A stretch of DNA of 64,000 nt from a bacterium (GTDB lineage Bacteria; Bacteroidota; Bacteroidia; Bacteroidales; Muribaculaceae), in NCBI GenBank assembly GCA_014802625.1, contig JAAVBX010000008.1, positions 1 to 64,000 on the forward strand, read 5' to 3'. Made by a program: the position numbers and the translations under genes. Below the pieces are notes generated by a model. The model was not told the origin of the DNA, ran no database searches, and worked only from the letters and a program-made list of their open reading frames with translations. Of the stretch, positions 8,756 to 19,653 are shown piece by piece; positions within the stretch are counted from its first letter, which is position 1, and each line of letters opens with the position of its first letter.

Positions 8756-10006
8756 ATGGGTGTCAGTTTCTTCCTGGCCCGCAGGCTGTCTCTCTCATCA
8801 GGAGGCAAAAAGTCCTCGCCGGCCATAACAGTGGCCATCGTGGCTGTCGCGCTGTCTGTCATGGTGATGATCTGGGCAATTGCAGTTGTCACAGGGTTCA
8901 AGCATGAGATAACGATGAAAGTCACAGGGTTCAATTCCGACATCACTATCTTGTCAGACGTCTCTTCAGGAGGGACGGACGCTGAATCCTCAATCCTCAC
9001 TTTGACACCGACTCTCAACTCAATCATAAAGGACACACCCGGAATACATAGTGTGTCGCTGCAGGCATCGGCTCCTGCTATACTTAAGACTCCCGACGAT
9101 TTCAAGGGAGTTTACCTCAAATCCCTTTCAGGCACAGGGCTTGAAAAGTTTCTATCAGGTGCAATTGTGGAGGGTACTCTCCCGGATTATTCTCAAAAAG
9201 ACTCGGAAAACAAAATTCTCATCAGCAGCAAAGCTGCCAATCGGCTCAGGCTTTCAATTGGCGACAGTATCGATACATATTTTATTACCGATGCCGTGCG
9301 TGTGCGCCGACTTGCAGTAAATGGCATCTATAATTCTCATTTCGACAATTATGACGACAGTTTTGCCTACGCCTCTCTCGGATTAGTGCAACAAATGGGT
9401 GGGTTATCCGCATCTAAAGGCACATCCTTAGCAGTTGCCGTTGATGATTTCACAAGGATTCAGGAAATTGCCAATAATTTACAGACTAATCTCCTTCAGG
9501 CATATACAGATGAAACACTTTACAGGCCCCTGCGTGTCACCACAGCCCTTCAATCCGGCTCGGCATATTTTCAATGGCTTGAGTTGCTGGATATGAATGT
9601 AGCCGTCGTGCTCACTTTGATGATGATAGTCGCCGGAATCACTCTTGTCAGCGGAATGCTGATTCTAATGGTAGACAAAATCAGATTTATAGCTCTTATA
9701 TCCGCCCTCGGCGCCCCACAGCGAATCATCGGACGCATATTTATGCTTATGGCCGTGAAAGTAGCCGCATTTGGCATGGTCGCAGGGAACGTTCTTGCTA
9801 TTGCAAGTCTTTACATACAGCGACACACCCATATACTCCCCCTTGATCCTGAATCCTATTATATTGATTTTGTCCCTGTGGAAATAAATTGGACATCTAT
9901 ACTGCTTCTTGATGCCGGTGTGCTTCTAATCATCTGGCTTCTGCTCTATATACCCTCACAATTCGCCCGGCGAGCCGCCCCGGCCCGGATACTGGCGAAT
10001 GAATAA
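8756..10006 (+). CDS. FtsX/LolE-like ABC transporter permease
   Basis: N-terminal FFLARRLSLSSGGKKSSPAITVAIVAVALSVMVMIWAIAVVTGFK; four TM segments; C-terminal permease domain. Confidence 0.85.
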   Translation: MGVSFFLARRLSLSSGGKKSSPAITVAIVAVALSVMVMIWAIAVVTGFKHEITMKVTGFNSDITILSDVSSGGTDAESSILTLTPTLNSIIKDTPGIHSVSLQASAPAILKTPDDFKGVYLKSLSGTGLEKFLSGAIVEGTLPDYSQKDSENKILISSKAANRLRLSIGDSIDTYFITDAVRVRRLAVNGIYNSHFDNYDDSFAYASLGLVQQMGGLSASKGTSLAVAVDDFTRIQEIANNLQTNLLQAYTDETLYRPLRVTTALQSGSAYFQWLELLDMNVAVVLTLMMIVAGITLVSGMLILMVDKIRFIALISALGAPQRIIGRIFMLMAVKVAAFGMVAGNVLAIASLYIQRHTHILPLDPESYYIDFVPVEINWTSILLLDAGVLLIIWLLLYIPSQFARRAAPARILANE

Positions 10007-10167
10007 GGAAAGGACAAACCGTTTGGCACGATATTTGTTATCAATATAAAAAGACACATGATAATCATTTGTCTCCGGAGTGTCAAGATTTAATGACAAT
10101 AGCGACCTGTACCGACTTAAGTTAAGGCACTCCCCCGGTAGTGAATATCTTAAATCTTATCAATATT

Positions 10168-12198
10168 ATGGCAAACGGAAAAATCGGGGTCACAACCGAA
10201 AACATCTTCCCCGTCATTAAGAAATTTCTTTACAGCGACAATGAAATTTTCCTGCGTGAGCTTGTCAGTAACGCAGTCGATGCAACAAGAAAAATTCAGA
10301 CCCTCACTTCTTTCGGAGATTTCAAGGGCGAACTTGGGAATCTCAAGGTGAGTGTCAGTATCGACAAGGAGGCCGGCACCCTTACCGTCTCAGATCACGG
10401 TATCGGTATGGATGCCTCCGACATCGAGAAATACATCAATCAAATCGCCTTCTCCGGTGCAGAGGAGTTCCTTGAGAAATACAAGGATACAGCCAATTCA
10501 ATCATCGGTCATTTCGGACTCGGATTCTATTCTGCCTTCATGGTAGCCAAGAAGGTAATTATTCGTTCCCTTTCCTACAAGGATGGGGCGCAGGCGGTCG
10601 AATGGATCTGCGACGGTTCGCCTGAATTCGAGATGCACCCTATTGAAAAATCCGAACGCGGCACCGACATTATCCTCTATATTGATGATGAATTTAAGGA
10701 GTATCTTGAAAAGGATCGTATAATCGGACTCCTTAAAAAATACTGCCGATTCCTGCCCGTCCCGGTCGTATGCGGAAAGAAAGAGGAATGGAAGGATGGC
10801 AAGTATATTGAGACAGAAGAGGACTTCGTCGTCAACTCCACCGAACCCCTCTGGACACGTAAACCCTCCGAACTTACTGACGAGGACTACCTCAAATTCT
10901 ATCGTGACCTTATGCCCGGTAGAGAGGATCCTCTATTCTGGATACACCTGAATGTCGACTACCCGTTCACGCTGACCGGTATTCTCTATTTCCCGAAAGT
11001 AAAGAGCAACATCGACCTTCAGCGTAACCGAATCCAGCTCTACAGCAATCAGGTGTACGTCACCGATCAGGTTGAGGGCGTTGTGCCTGAATTCATGACA
11101 ATCATGCAGGGTGTGATCGACTCCCCGGATATTCCTCTGAATGTCTCCAGAAGCTATCTGCAGGCTGACCGTCAGGTCAAGAAAATATCCTCCTACATAT
11201 CAAAGAAAGTTGCAGAGAAGCTTGAAAAACTTTTCACCTCCAATCGAGCCGAGTTTGAGAAGAAATGGGACGATATAAAGATTTTCATACAATACGGTAT
11301 GCTCACCGATGAAAAATTCTATGAATCCGCTCGTAAATTCTATCTTCTGCGCAACACAAAAGGCAAGTATTTCTCGCTTGAGGAATACAAAACTCTCGTG
11401 GAGGCAACGCAGACTGACAAGGATTCGACGCTGATATATCTTTATACGACCGACCCGACTGCACAGTATTCCTATATCAGCCAAGCCGAGGAGAAGGGTT
11501 ACGATGTCCTCGTCATGGATGGCGAGCTCGACGAGCATTTCATGTCGATGCTTGAAAGCAAGGATCAGAAACTTCGCTTCGTTCGCGTGGATTCCGACAT
11601 CCCCGAGCGTTTGATTGCCAAGGAAGAGAATAAAGCAACCAATCTATCTCCTGTAGATGCCGACCTTCTTCAGGGGCTCTTCTCCGACCGTCTCCCGGCC
11701 GATGATAAAACTCAGTTCATTGTGGCTCTTGAAGCGTTGGATTCGACCTCTGCTCCGGCCACTGTCACCCAAAATGAATTCATGCGGCGCATGAAGAAAA
11801 TGGCTGAGCAGCAACCGGGTATGGCATTCGCCGCCCAGATGCCGGATAGCTATCAACTTGTGGTGAACACTAATCAGCCCGCCGTTAAAAAACTGCTTGA
11901 AGCCGCTTCATCTGCCATCGGGAATAAACTCGGTGAGATTCTCTCCCGGATCAATGCTATCAATGAGGAAATCTCAAAAGAGCGTGAGTCAAATACCGAT
12001 GATGACAAAAAGAAACTCTTGGAAGAGAAGGAAAACGAGGTTGCAGAACTGCGTAAACAGCAAAACACCCTCATATCCGATTATGCCAAGAACCGGCCCG
12101 AAATCCGCCAGATCATCGATCTTGCCCTTCTGCAGACAGGTTTGTTGAAGGGGCGTGAATTAAGTGAATTCATTAGCCGATCTATCTCACTTCTCTAA
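10168..12198 (+). CDS. htpG: Molecular chaperone HtpG (Hsp90)
   Basis: NIFPVIKKFLYSDNEIFLRELVSNAVDA; IGHFGLGFYSAFMVA. Confidence 0.95.
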   Translation: MANGKIGVTTENIFPVIKKFLYSDNEIFLRELVSNAVDATRKIQTLTSFGDFKGELGNLKVSVSIDKEAGTLTVSDHGIGMDASDIEKYINQIAFSGAEEFLEKYKDTANSIIGHFGLGFYSAFMVAKKVIIRSLSYKDGAQAVEWICDGSPEFEMHPIEKSERGTDIILYIDDEFKEYLEKDRIIGLLKKYCRFLPVPVVCGKKEEWKDGKYIETEEDFVVNSTEPLWTRKPSELTDEDYLKFYRDLMPGREDPLFWIHLNVDYPFTLTGILYFPKVKSNIDLQRNRIQLYSNQVYVTDQVEGVVPEFMTIMQGVIDSPDIPLNVSRSYLQADRQVKKISSYISKKVAEKLEKLFTSNRAEFEKKWDDIKIFIQYGMLTDEKFYESARKFYLLRNTKGKYFSLEEYKTLVEATQTDKDSTLIYLYTTDPTAQYSYISQAEEKGYDVLVMDGELDEHFMSMLESKDQKLRFVRVDSDIPERLIAKEENKATNLSPVDADLLQGLFSDRLPADDKTQFIVALEALDSTSAPATVTQNEFMRRMKKMAEQQPGMAFAAQMPDSYQLVVNTNQPAVKKLLEAASSAIGNKLGEILSRINAINEEISKERESNTDDDKKKLLEEKENEVAELRKQQNTLISDYAKNRPEIRQIIDLALLQTGLLKGRELSEFISRSISLL

Positions 12199-12220
12199 TA
12201 TTCTGACCCGAAATAAAAAG

Positions 12221-12254
12221 TATCTCCCCTGCACGTAATTATGCAGGGGAGATA
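12221..12254. terminator. Bidirectional terminator hairpin between htpG and the DUF5606 gene
   Basis: tatctcccctgca...tgcaggggagata then tttttta. Confidence 0.8.
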
Positions 12255-12298
12255 TTTTTTATAGTTGCTGATAATATCCGGTGACCATTTCAGGACAA

Positions 12299-12727
12299 TT
12301 AAATGCCCTCCTCTTTGGCTTCCTCTTCGGGAGCCTGCTCCTCGATGGCGAACTTTGTGAAGCCCGCGCCGATAAGAAGGTTATACCATGAAAACAGTTT
12401 CTTGATATCGGAAGGATACACTCTTTCACGGTCAAAATCCGGAAGAATTTCTGCGAATTTCTCACGAAGACCATCATTGTCGTAAGCCTTTACGTCTATT
12501 CGCTCACCATTCATATTGGCGAATACCAAGTCAAGAATCTCTCCGAGCGGCTTGTCCTCTCCTTCCGTGTACATGGCGATATCGCCGAGTGACACCACTT
12601 TGTCACGTGCATGTACCGGCTGACGTTTCTTCGAGACAATATCCTCGACTACAAGCATTCGGTTACCCTGGGAGATGATTTTGAATAAACCGGGTTTACC
12701 GGTGATAGAAAGTATTGTACGTAGCAT
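12299..12727 (-). CDS. DUF5606 family protein
   Basis: MLRTILSITGKPGLFKIISQGNRMLVVEDI...KKLFSWYNLLI; family recalled from Bacteroidetes. Confidence 0.7.
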   Translation of the reverse strand: MLRTILSITGKPGLFKIISQGNRMLVVEDIVSKKRQPVHARDKVVSLGDIAMYTEGEDKPLGEILDLVFANMNGERIDVKAYDNDGLREKFAEILPDFDRERVYPSDIKKLFSWYNLLIGAGFTKFAIEEQAPEEEAKEEGI

Positions 12728-12791
12728 TTATATAAATTATTATATTATCTGAATTTGAAATTCGGTGATAGCCATCTTACTCCAACGAAAA

Positions 12792-13388
12792 TCACGCCCG
12801 CTTAAGAAGCTCATCCAATTGGAGAAGAAGAGAATGGATTGAGTCATTGCGCACGACTTTAAGTTTCGCACCGTATGAGCTCAAAAGCTCTGCCTCCTCC
12901 TCCTGCGACTTGATTCTGGCATCGACTGCATCTCGATTAATTGCATCCCGTGCCATTACCCTTTCGATTCTTTGCTGCACCGGAGCCTCAACAATCCAAA
13001 TCTCATCGCAAATATCGGCCAAGCCGCTCTGTGCCATGACAGCCGCTTCAACAAAAAGAATTTTTTCCAACGTGCTTTCAACTGTCCGTCTTACATCATC
13101 GCGAACGACTCCATGCACAATCGCATTGAGACACTTCAACATTTTCTTATCATGGAATACGATCTCTGCAAGACAACGCCGGTCTATAGGTAACGATCCA
13201 TCCGTGACATCGGCCGATATCTCATCCCGTATACGACTCTTAATGATCTGACTATTCTCCATAAGATACCGAGCCCGCGTATCACAATCATACACCTGAT
13301 AGCCTTTCTGACGAAGAATACGGCTTATCACGCTTTTACCGCTCCCGATACCTCCGGCCAATCCTATTAGTCGACAATTATGATTCAT
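12792..13388 (-). CDS. coaE: Dephospho-CoA kinase
   Basis: IGLAGGIGSGKSVISRIL P-loop; VYDCDTRAR. Confidence 0.92.
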   Translation of the reverse strand: MNHNCRLIGLAGGIGSGKSVISRILRQKGYQVYDCDTRARYLMENSQIIKSRIRDEISADVTDGSLPIDRRCLAEIVFHDKKMLKCLNAIVHGVVRDDVRRTVESTLEKILFVEAAVMAQSGLADICDEIWIVEAPVQQRIERVMARDAINRDAVDARIKSQEEEAELLSSYGAKLKVVRNDSIHSLLLQLDELLKRA

Positions 13389-13390
13389 TT

Positions 13391-14353
13391 TCAGTTTCTT
13401 ACCAAAGTATATTCCACACTGTCTGTCAACAACTGCATATTAAGCAGATCCTGATCCTGATATATTAGATTTACGGGTAATTTCCGCACATCATCATGTA
13501 TATCTTCATAATCAACGGCTACTTCTATGCGGTCATCTGACGTGGCATTAAACCTACTCATGGGCATATAGTATTCAACCATAGCCACGGATGGGAAAAG
13601 AAGCAAATCCATTCCTTCCGGCAGATTGTCGACCTGTACATTTACTGACGCACGCTTCTTTACCAGAGGTTCGACCTCAACTTTCACCGTTACGCCGGTT
13701 GGCTCCATCCTGACATTCGGTATGGCATGAAGCATAGCGGGCACTTCAATAGTCTCCTCAAGATGCTGACGGGAAAAATGTTCCGTATACACTTTTGTGA
13801 TGGTATCCAGAATATCACGCGTGCTGTATACAACCACCGAACTCGGGGTAACGGTCGGGCGTCCGGAAATAATCTTTCCGACAACCGTGGATAAGTCGGC
13901 CGATACAATCACCGGCACCCTTTTACCGGGGAGCGTCGTGTAAGTAAGAGAAAGCGAATCGACCGATGAGGAAAGCAGACTGGCCGATGGTCCGAAAACG
14001 TTCTTTAGTGCTGCATTGAGTTCGCTGCGACGCATCTTGAAAAGACCGTCGCTGCTGAAATCACGGAAATCTATATTCATCTGCGCCGATCCGAAGATGC
14101 CGTTTCTCCAAAGATTTGTTCCCTGGTCACGCACCATGACATGAATCTTCTGCGGCGGCAGAGTGATGAATGTCACCGAATCAGGCACATTGTAGATGTT
14201 GACCTTCACTTCAAAGTCATCCTGCACACTGTCGTTTAGCGCGAGGATGAACCAAAAGAGCGCAGCTATGGCCACGAACACAAGAAACGTTAGGGACTTC
14301 TTAAATCCCGTGGAATCCTGTACGTCTTTCCACGACATGCGCATCTTTTTCAT
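13391..14353 (-). CDS. YbbR-like domain protein
   Basis: Single N-terminal TM (LTFLVFVAIAALFWFILALND) followed by YbbR-like repeats. Confidence 0.75.
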   Translation of the reverse strand: MKKMRMSWKDVQDSTGFKKSLTFLVFVAIAALFWFILALNDSVQDDFEVKVNIYNVPDSVTFITLPPQKIHVMVRDQGTNLWRNGIFGSAQMNIDFRDFSSDGLFKMRRSELNAALKNVFGPSASLLSSSVDSLSLTYTTLPGKRVPVIVSADLSTVVGKIISGRPTVTPSSVVVYSTRDILDTITKVYTEHFSRQHLEETIEVPAMLHAIPNVRMEPTGVTVKVEVEPLVKKRASVNVQVDNLPEGMDLLLFPSVAMVEYYMPMSRFNATSDDRIEVAVDYEDIHDDVRKLPVNLIYQDQDLLNMQLLTDSVEYTLVRN

Positions 14354-14371
14354 CCGTTGGAAGTATTAGGT

Positions 14372-14692
14372 TTATTTCTTTTCGGGAGCACTCTCAGTCA
14401 CAGGATAAACCTGCTCACGGCTGACCTTAATGTCAACGCCCTTCGCGATCTCGATCATCATCGTGCCGGTCGCGTCATTGATACTCTGTATTGTACCGAA
14501 GATTCCGCCTGCCGTCACGACCTTATCTCCTTTCTGCATAGCCTCACGGGCTTTCTTAATCTCTTTCTGTTTCTTTGATTGCGGACGGATCATGAAGAAG
14601 TAGAACACGACCACCATGGCGATGATCATGAGCATACCGCTCCAGCTGCTTCCGCCTTCCTGCTGCTGCAGGAGAATTGTCATAAGATTCAT
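14372..14692 (-). CDS. yajC: Preprotein translocase subunit YajC
   Basis: FFMIRPQSKKQKEIKKAREAMQKGDKVVTAGGIFGTI. Confidence 0.93.
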   Translation of the reverse strand: MNLMTILLQQQEGGSSWSGMLMIIAMVVVFYFFMIRPQSKKQKEIKKAREAMQKGDKVVTAGGIFGTIQSINDATGTMMIEIAKGVDIKVSREQVYPVTESAPEKK

Positions 14693-14721
14693 CTTTCTAT
14701 TTGTTTTTTATTTAGATTTTC

Positions 14722-16137
14722 TTATTCGGTATCTGAAAGCCGTTTCTTAAGCAGTCCCTGCTCACTCAGACTCTTGAGAATCTTGGCAAGCAGCCCATGT
14801 ACGAATTGTCCGCTTTTATGGGTACTGTAAGCCTTTGCAATCTCCACATATTCGTTGATGCTGACCTGAAGCGGAATTTTCGGGAAGTTCTGTATCTCTG
14901 CAATGGCAGTCATTAAAATCACTATATCCATGAACGCGAGTCGATCGGCATCCCATAGGCGTGTATCGAGAGCTTCATTGATATATGTGCGCAGTTCCTC
15001 CTTATTTTTCACAACGTTCTGAAACAATTCCGCACCAAATACAGCGTCTTCCTCATCTTTATATGGAGTCATAATAGAGGCAAACGATTGTTTGTCGGCG
15101 ATACGTTTAACAGTCTTTAACACGAATGTGCCGATAGTATCTATATCATCGTTCCAGAAAACGGATTTCTCCTCCAAAGCCTCCAGGAAGTCAGGATTAA
15201 CAAATATCACATGCTTATAGATATTCTTCCAGAACTCACAGTCATTTACGAAATCGGTCGTCGGGAACTCCATGTATTCCTTATATATATCCGACGCCAT
15301 AATTGCCCGGAGAAGAGCCCTCAGCATAGGCTCATCGTCAACAGTCATATTGCGGCCATAACGATCGATAACGTCGTTGATTGACTCATTGCCACGCACA
15401 AACTCCACATATGCGTTCTCCACGAATCTAAGATTCGGATTACGCTCCTCCGCAGTAGCGGTATAACGCGCGCGTGCCTCATCTATTTCCCGTTCTCTGA
15501 GTTGCACGAGCTGTACGGGCAACCATAGGAGTCGGAAATATAATTCCTGAGCTTTCTCCATGCTCATGCGCAGTGTGCGCAGTGCATCGGGAATATCATC
15601 AGCTGAAGCATAGAAATTTTTAAACGTCTCTTCCATGATTCCCTGCATGCGCTCCACGCCTCCGAGAGTGTAATTATCACGTCCGGATATCACACGATTC
15701 AGAGCCGGATCAGGCATTATTATGGTCTGGAAGAGTTCCTGCCATATTTTCTCATCGGACGGCAGATCGGAGTCGTCTCCCTTTACAAATTTCTTATATA
15801 GGCCGGAGTTTTTGATTTGCTCGGCAAGTTGTGATTCTATTGTAGAAAAGGGGGATTCTGTCAGACGATATTTCTGCAAGAGAGCCTTGACCTTTTCATC
15901 GGCCGTCACACGCTTGACAAACCTTGTCTCAGCCAATGGCGAATGACCGCCGCGCTGGCGAATGTCATCGGCCAACTCTGCCATAAGGCACAGCATGTCG
16001 AGATATAGGGCATATGCAAAACGTTTCTCCTTCGTGGGAGGCATCGGCTGAGATTCGATGCTGAACCTGTTCTCCACAAGAAGGTAGGAGTACAGTAACT
16101 GTACAACCTTTGTTCTTATCAATACTCGATTAATCAT
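14722..16137 (-). CDS. nusB: Transcription antitermination factor NusB, long form
   Basis: N-terminal MINRVLIRTKVVQLLYSYL and C-terminal DIVILMTAIAEIQNFPKIPLQVSINEYVEIAKAYSTHKSGQFVHGLLAKI; 471 aa. Confidence 0.85.
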   Translation of the reverse strand: MINRVLIRTKVVQLLYSYLLVENRFSIESQPMPPTKEKRFAYALYLDMLCLMAELADDIRQRGGHSPLAETRFVKRVTADEKVKALLQKYRLTESPFSTIESQLAEQIKNSGLYKKFVKGDDSDLPSDEKIWQELFQTIIMPDPALNRVISGRDNYTLGGVERMQGIMEETFKNFYASADDIPDALRTLRMSMEKAQELYFRLLWLPVQLVQLREREIDEARARYTATAEERNPNLRFVENAYVEFVRGNESINDVIDRYGRNMTVDDEPMLRALLRAIMASDIYKEYMEFPTTDFVNDCEFWKNIYKHVIFVNPDFLEALEEKSVFWNDDIDTIGTFVLKTVKRIADKQSFASIMTPYKDEEDAVFGAELFQNVVKNKEELRTYINEALDTRLWDADRLAFMDIVILMTAIAEIQNFPKIPLQVSINEYVEIAKAYSTHKSGQFVHGLLAKILKSLSEQGLLKKRLSDTE

Positions 16138-16304
16138 ATGTTATCTACGTTTTGATTCATTTGCGCGTGTCTCCGAATAAGGTTTCGGAACCTCTCCACG
16201 CTAACAAAATACAAAATTACGATTTTAACACCGTAAAATCAAATATTCTTCCTCTTTTGCTCAATCCTTTCCCCCTTAAAATAGAAATTCCATCCTCTCG
16301 GAGT

Positions 16305-17066
16305 TCAATTCTCCCCTCTTTGCCGCACAACCTCGTACATCATCACCCCCGCAGCAACACTTACATTGAGCGAGCCGATAGAACCAAGAATGGGAATTGC
16401 TCCAAGAGCATCACACTTCTTCAGTACCTCATTCGTTATTCCGGTATCCTCCGACCCCATTACAATGGCTACCGGGCCGCGGTAATCAATCGATGTATAG
16501 AGGGTATTAGTCTTCTCTGTAGCACCGATAACCTTATATCCACTGTCTTGCAGGAAACGGACGGTCTCAACCATACTTCTTGTGCGACAGACGGGAATAT
16601 GGAGTAATGCTCCGGCTGATGTCTTGACGGCATCGGGAGTCACGCTGACACTCCCCTTTTCCGGAATAACTATTGCATCCGCACCTACACATTCCGCCGT
16701 CCTCGCTATCGCCCCGAAGTTGCGGGTATCCGTCAGTCCGTCAAGCAGAATGATAAACGGATTGCGTCCCTCTTCATAGAGAGCCGGTACTATATTGTCA
16801 AGTTTATGATACTCCACGGGAGACAACAAAGCTATGGCACCCTGATGGTTCTTCATCGTTATGCGGTTGAGTCTCTCAGACGGCACTTTCTGGCATACAA
16901 TACCGTATTCTTTGATTTTTGCCATCAGCTCATGTGCGAGTTCTCCATTAAGATCCCGACGCATAAGCACCTTGTCGATATTCCTACCTGCCTCAATGGC
17001 TTCAATTATAGCCCGGAGTCCGAAAATATAGTCAGTCTTGTTCATATCTATTATATCATTGGTCAT
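16305..17066 (-). CDS. rlmB: 23S rRNA (guanosine-2'-O-)-methyltransferase RlmB
   Basis: SpoU motifs: DGLTDTRNFGAIARTAECVGADAIVIP; MGSEDTGI; IPILGSIGSLNVSVAAGVMMYE. Confidence 0.9.
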   Translation of the reverse strand: MTNDIIDMNKTDYIFGLRAIIEAIEAGRNIDKVLMRRDLNGELAHELMAKIKEYGIVCQKVPSERLNRITMKNHQGAIALLSPVEYHKLDNIVPALYEEGRNPFIILLDGLTDTRNFGAIARTAECVGADAIVIPEKGSVSVTPDAVKTSAGALLHIPVCRTRSMVETVRFLQDSGYKVIGATEKTNTLYTSIDYRGPVAIVMGSEDTGITNEVLKKCDALGAIPILGSIGSLNVSVAAGVMMYEVVRQRGEN

Positions 17067-18702
17067 TGGATATTAACGCACGGGCGGCTTCGAGCGCGGC
17101 ATCCGTCAGACGCTCACCACTCAACATGCCGGCTATTTCCCTGACACGTTCCTCTCCGGTCAGTTCCTTTACAGAGGAGACCGTGCGCTCATCCGTATCC
17201 TGTTTGAACACCTTATAATGTCTTGTTCCCTTGCCTGCCACCTGCGGGAGATGAGTGATAGTTATGATTTGCATAAGTCCGGCCATCTCCTTCATCATGC
17301 GTCCCATCTTATCGGCGATTTCCCCACTGACACCCGTATCGATTTCATCGAAGATAACCGTCGGCATGTTCATCCGCTCCGCCATCATTGACTTTATACT
17401 GAGAGTCAGGCGGGAAAGTTCACCTCCGGATGCTGTAGTAGCCATTGGAAGCAGACTGCCGTTTTTGTTGAAACTGCAAAGGAATTCAACGACATCCTGA
17501 CCATCGGCCGTCAATTTTCCCTCATTGAATCCGACAGTGAATTTCAAATTCTGCAATCCAAGAGGAATAGCCTTTTTTATAAGCCGATTACTGAACTCCG
17601 CTGCACCCTTCTTTCGCATTTCGGTCAGTGTGTTGGCTTTATCCTTGAGAACCTTTGCCAAAGTTCTTGCCTCCAGCTCATATTCGCGACTCTCATCATC
17701 GTCTCCGTCAATCAGATGGATTTGCTGTTCGAGATCATCCTGCAGATCCACAAGATCATCCCCTGTGTCAACACCCATAGCCTTGACCATGTCGTAATAT
17801 GCCCGCATCCTTGCACCCGTATGCGCCAGTAAAGTGGGATTGGATTCCATGCCATCCGCAAGCTGTTCAGCCGTATATGCTATATCCTTCAACTCGATGT
17901 ATATGGAGTGAAGCCTCGCGATCAGGGATTCATCATCCGGAGTGGGATCCACAAGCTGAAGATTGAAACTTTCAAGTTCATCTATCGCGTTTTTGATCAT
18001 CGACATTGCGCTGTCACGATCACCTGCCAGCACATAATGGGCGCCTGAGAGATGCTCCCTGATTTCATCTGCCTCGCTCAGCATCTCAAATCGCTGTTCA
18101 ATTTCCCTCTGCTCCCCTCTTTTAGGTTTCAACTTCCGCAAAGCCTCAAGCTGCATGAGCATGTAACCTCGCTTCTCCCTATTTCTCTCGCGCATCTCAC
18201 GAAGACGCTTTATTTTGCCACGGAGTTCCACATAATGCCTGAACTCCTTCCGATACTCTTCAAGCAATGATACGGTGCCTGACATCGCATCGATTATTTT
18301 GAGCTGTCCCTCGCGAGAATTCAAGCTTAAATTGGCATGCTGGGAGTGGATATCCAGAAGACGTCCTACATACTCACCCAGTTCGGCAAGAGTCACGGGA
18401 GAATCATCGATAAAGGCACGACTTCTTCCGGAAGGGGAAATCTCACGGCGCACTATAACTTCCGAAGACGTTTCCTTGGCAACATCGACTTCAGTTGTAA
18501 ATGTCGCCTCAACAACCGTCTTCCTGCTATGGTCAGCGATGGCTTTAGTATCAGCCCGGTCTCCTGAAAGAAGACCGAGCGCACCGAGCATTATTGATTT
18601 TCCCGCGCCGGTTTGTCCCGTTATTATCGACAAACCCTTGCTGAAATCAATCTCCACCTCATCGATCAGGGCATAGTTGCGTATGATTAACTTACTTAAC
18701 AT
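17056..18702 (-). CDS. recN: DNA repair protein RecN
   Basis: MLSKLIIRNYALIDEVEIDFSKGLSIITGQTGAGKSIMLGALGLLSGDRAD; FDEIDTGVSGEIADKMG. Confidence 0.93.
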   Translation of the reverse strand: MLSKLIIRNYALIDEVEIDFSKGLSIITGQTGAGKSIMLGALGLLSGDRADTKAIADHSRKTVVEATFTTEVDVAKETSSEVIVRREISPSGRSRAFIDDSPVTLAELGEYVGRLLDIHSQHANLSLNSREGQLKIIDAMSGTVSLLEEYRKEFRHYVELRGKIKRLREMRERNREKRGYMLMQLEALRKLKPKRGEQREIEQRFEMLSEADEIREHLSGAHYVLAGDRDSAMSMIKNAIDELESFNLQLVDPTPDDESLIARLHSIYIELKDIAYTAEQLADGMESNPTLLAHTGARMRAYYDMVKAMGVDTGDDLVDLQDDLEQQIHLIDGDDDESREYELEARTLAKVLKDKANTLTEMRKKGAAEFSNRLIKKAIPLGLQNLKFTVGFNEGKLTADGQDVVEFLCSFNKNGSLLPMATTASGGELSRLTLSIKSMMAERMNMPTVIFDEIDTGVSGEIADKMGRMMKEMAGLMQIITITHLPQVAGKGTRHYKVFKQDTDERTVSSVKELTGEERVREIAGMLSGERLTDAALEAARALISNDQ

Positions 18703-18703
18703 A

Positions 18704-19624
18704 TCAGTTGCTTTGATCTCCCTTCTTAATTTTGTCAAGTCGTTCGTTATCTGTCGGGTATATCGGTTGTAGGATCTCGTAGGCGGTCTCTCTTTCCGTT
18801 TGTGGAGCCTTTGAGTATAGATTGACGAGTTCATCGAGTTTTGCATCTCGGAACATTGACAACGCCACACTCATCGGGGCCGCCTTGTAAACGTTCTGAA
18901 TCTCCTTGAGCGACTCCGTGATGACCGCGCGCCCCTTGTCAGGACTCGTCACCATTTCATCCAGTCCCTTACGATGATAATCATACATCAGGCGTCTGAT
19001 TCCCGACGTATTGTTATCCGTGAAACTTGCCAGTACGGCGGCTCTATTTTTAGTATCCTCAAAAGTCTTCCAGCCTACTTCCCCGGTGCTTTGAGCGGCT
19101 TGCACCACCGATTGCGCCTTATCGAAGAATTGCTGGCCTCCCATTGGAGAGAATGAATCAAAATCTATTCCGAGAAAGAGATATGCGTAATAATCAAGAA
19201 TAGCGGTAAGGTTACTTTGTTGACTCGTCTCGTTGAAAGTAAGAGGATCACCCTCACGATACTCGAAGTCAATCTTGGAATCCTTAAAATTCAGGAGAGT
19301 GGTGGTATAAGTTGAATTGTAGACGGGACGCGAGAGTTGCACTTGCAAATCACCCTTGATACGGTCGTTTTCATATTCACTGACTGTAAGATATAATCTG
19401 CAATCAATCTTCTCCGTCGGCGCGAATGTAGCGGTGCTGAAACGATTCTCATTCATATAATCGGCGATACTGCTCTTCAGGGTTTCAAAGACGCTCTTGT
19501 TCGTCCCCTCGATTTTCTGAGAGTTGACTTCCACCTGACAGCGTAGTTCCTGTGCCATTGAGACAGTCGTCGACGAACCGATCGCCAATAGAGACCATAT
19601 CGCATAAGCAGGAATACTTTTCAT
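18704..19624 (-). CDS. DUF4835 family protein (PorD-like)
   Basis: Signal peptide then QELRCQVEVNSQKIEGTNKSVFETLKSSIADYMNENRFS; sits next to recN and coaBC. Confidence 0.8.
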   Translation of the reverse strand: MKSIPAYAIWSLLAIGSSTTVSMAQELRCQVEVNSQKIEGTNKSVFETLKSSIADYMNENRFSTATFAPTEKIDCRLYLTVSEYENDRIKGDLQVQLSRPVYNSTYTTTLLNFKDSKIDFEYREGDPLTFNETSQQSNLTAILDYYAYLFLGIDFDSFSPMGGQQFFDKAQSVVQAAQSTGEVGWKTFEDTKNRAAVLASFTDNNTSGIRRLMYDYHRKGLDEMVTSPDKGRAVITESLKEIQNVYKAAPMSVALSMFRDAKLDELVNLYSKAPQTERETAYEILQPIYPTDNERLDKIKKGDQSN

Positions 19625-19653
19625 AATTTCGTTCATTTCAAATATCATTCTTA

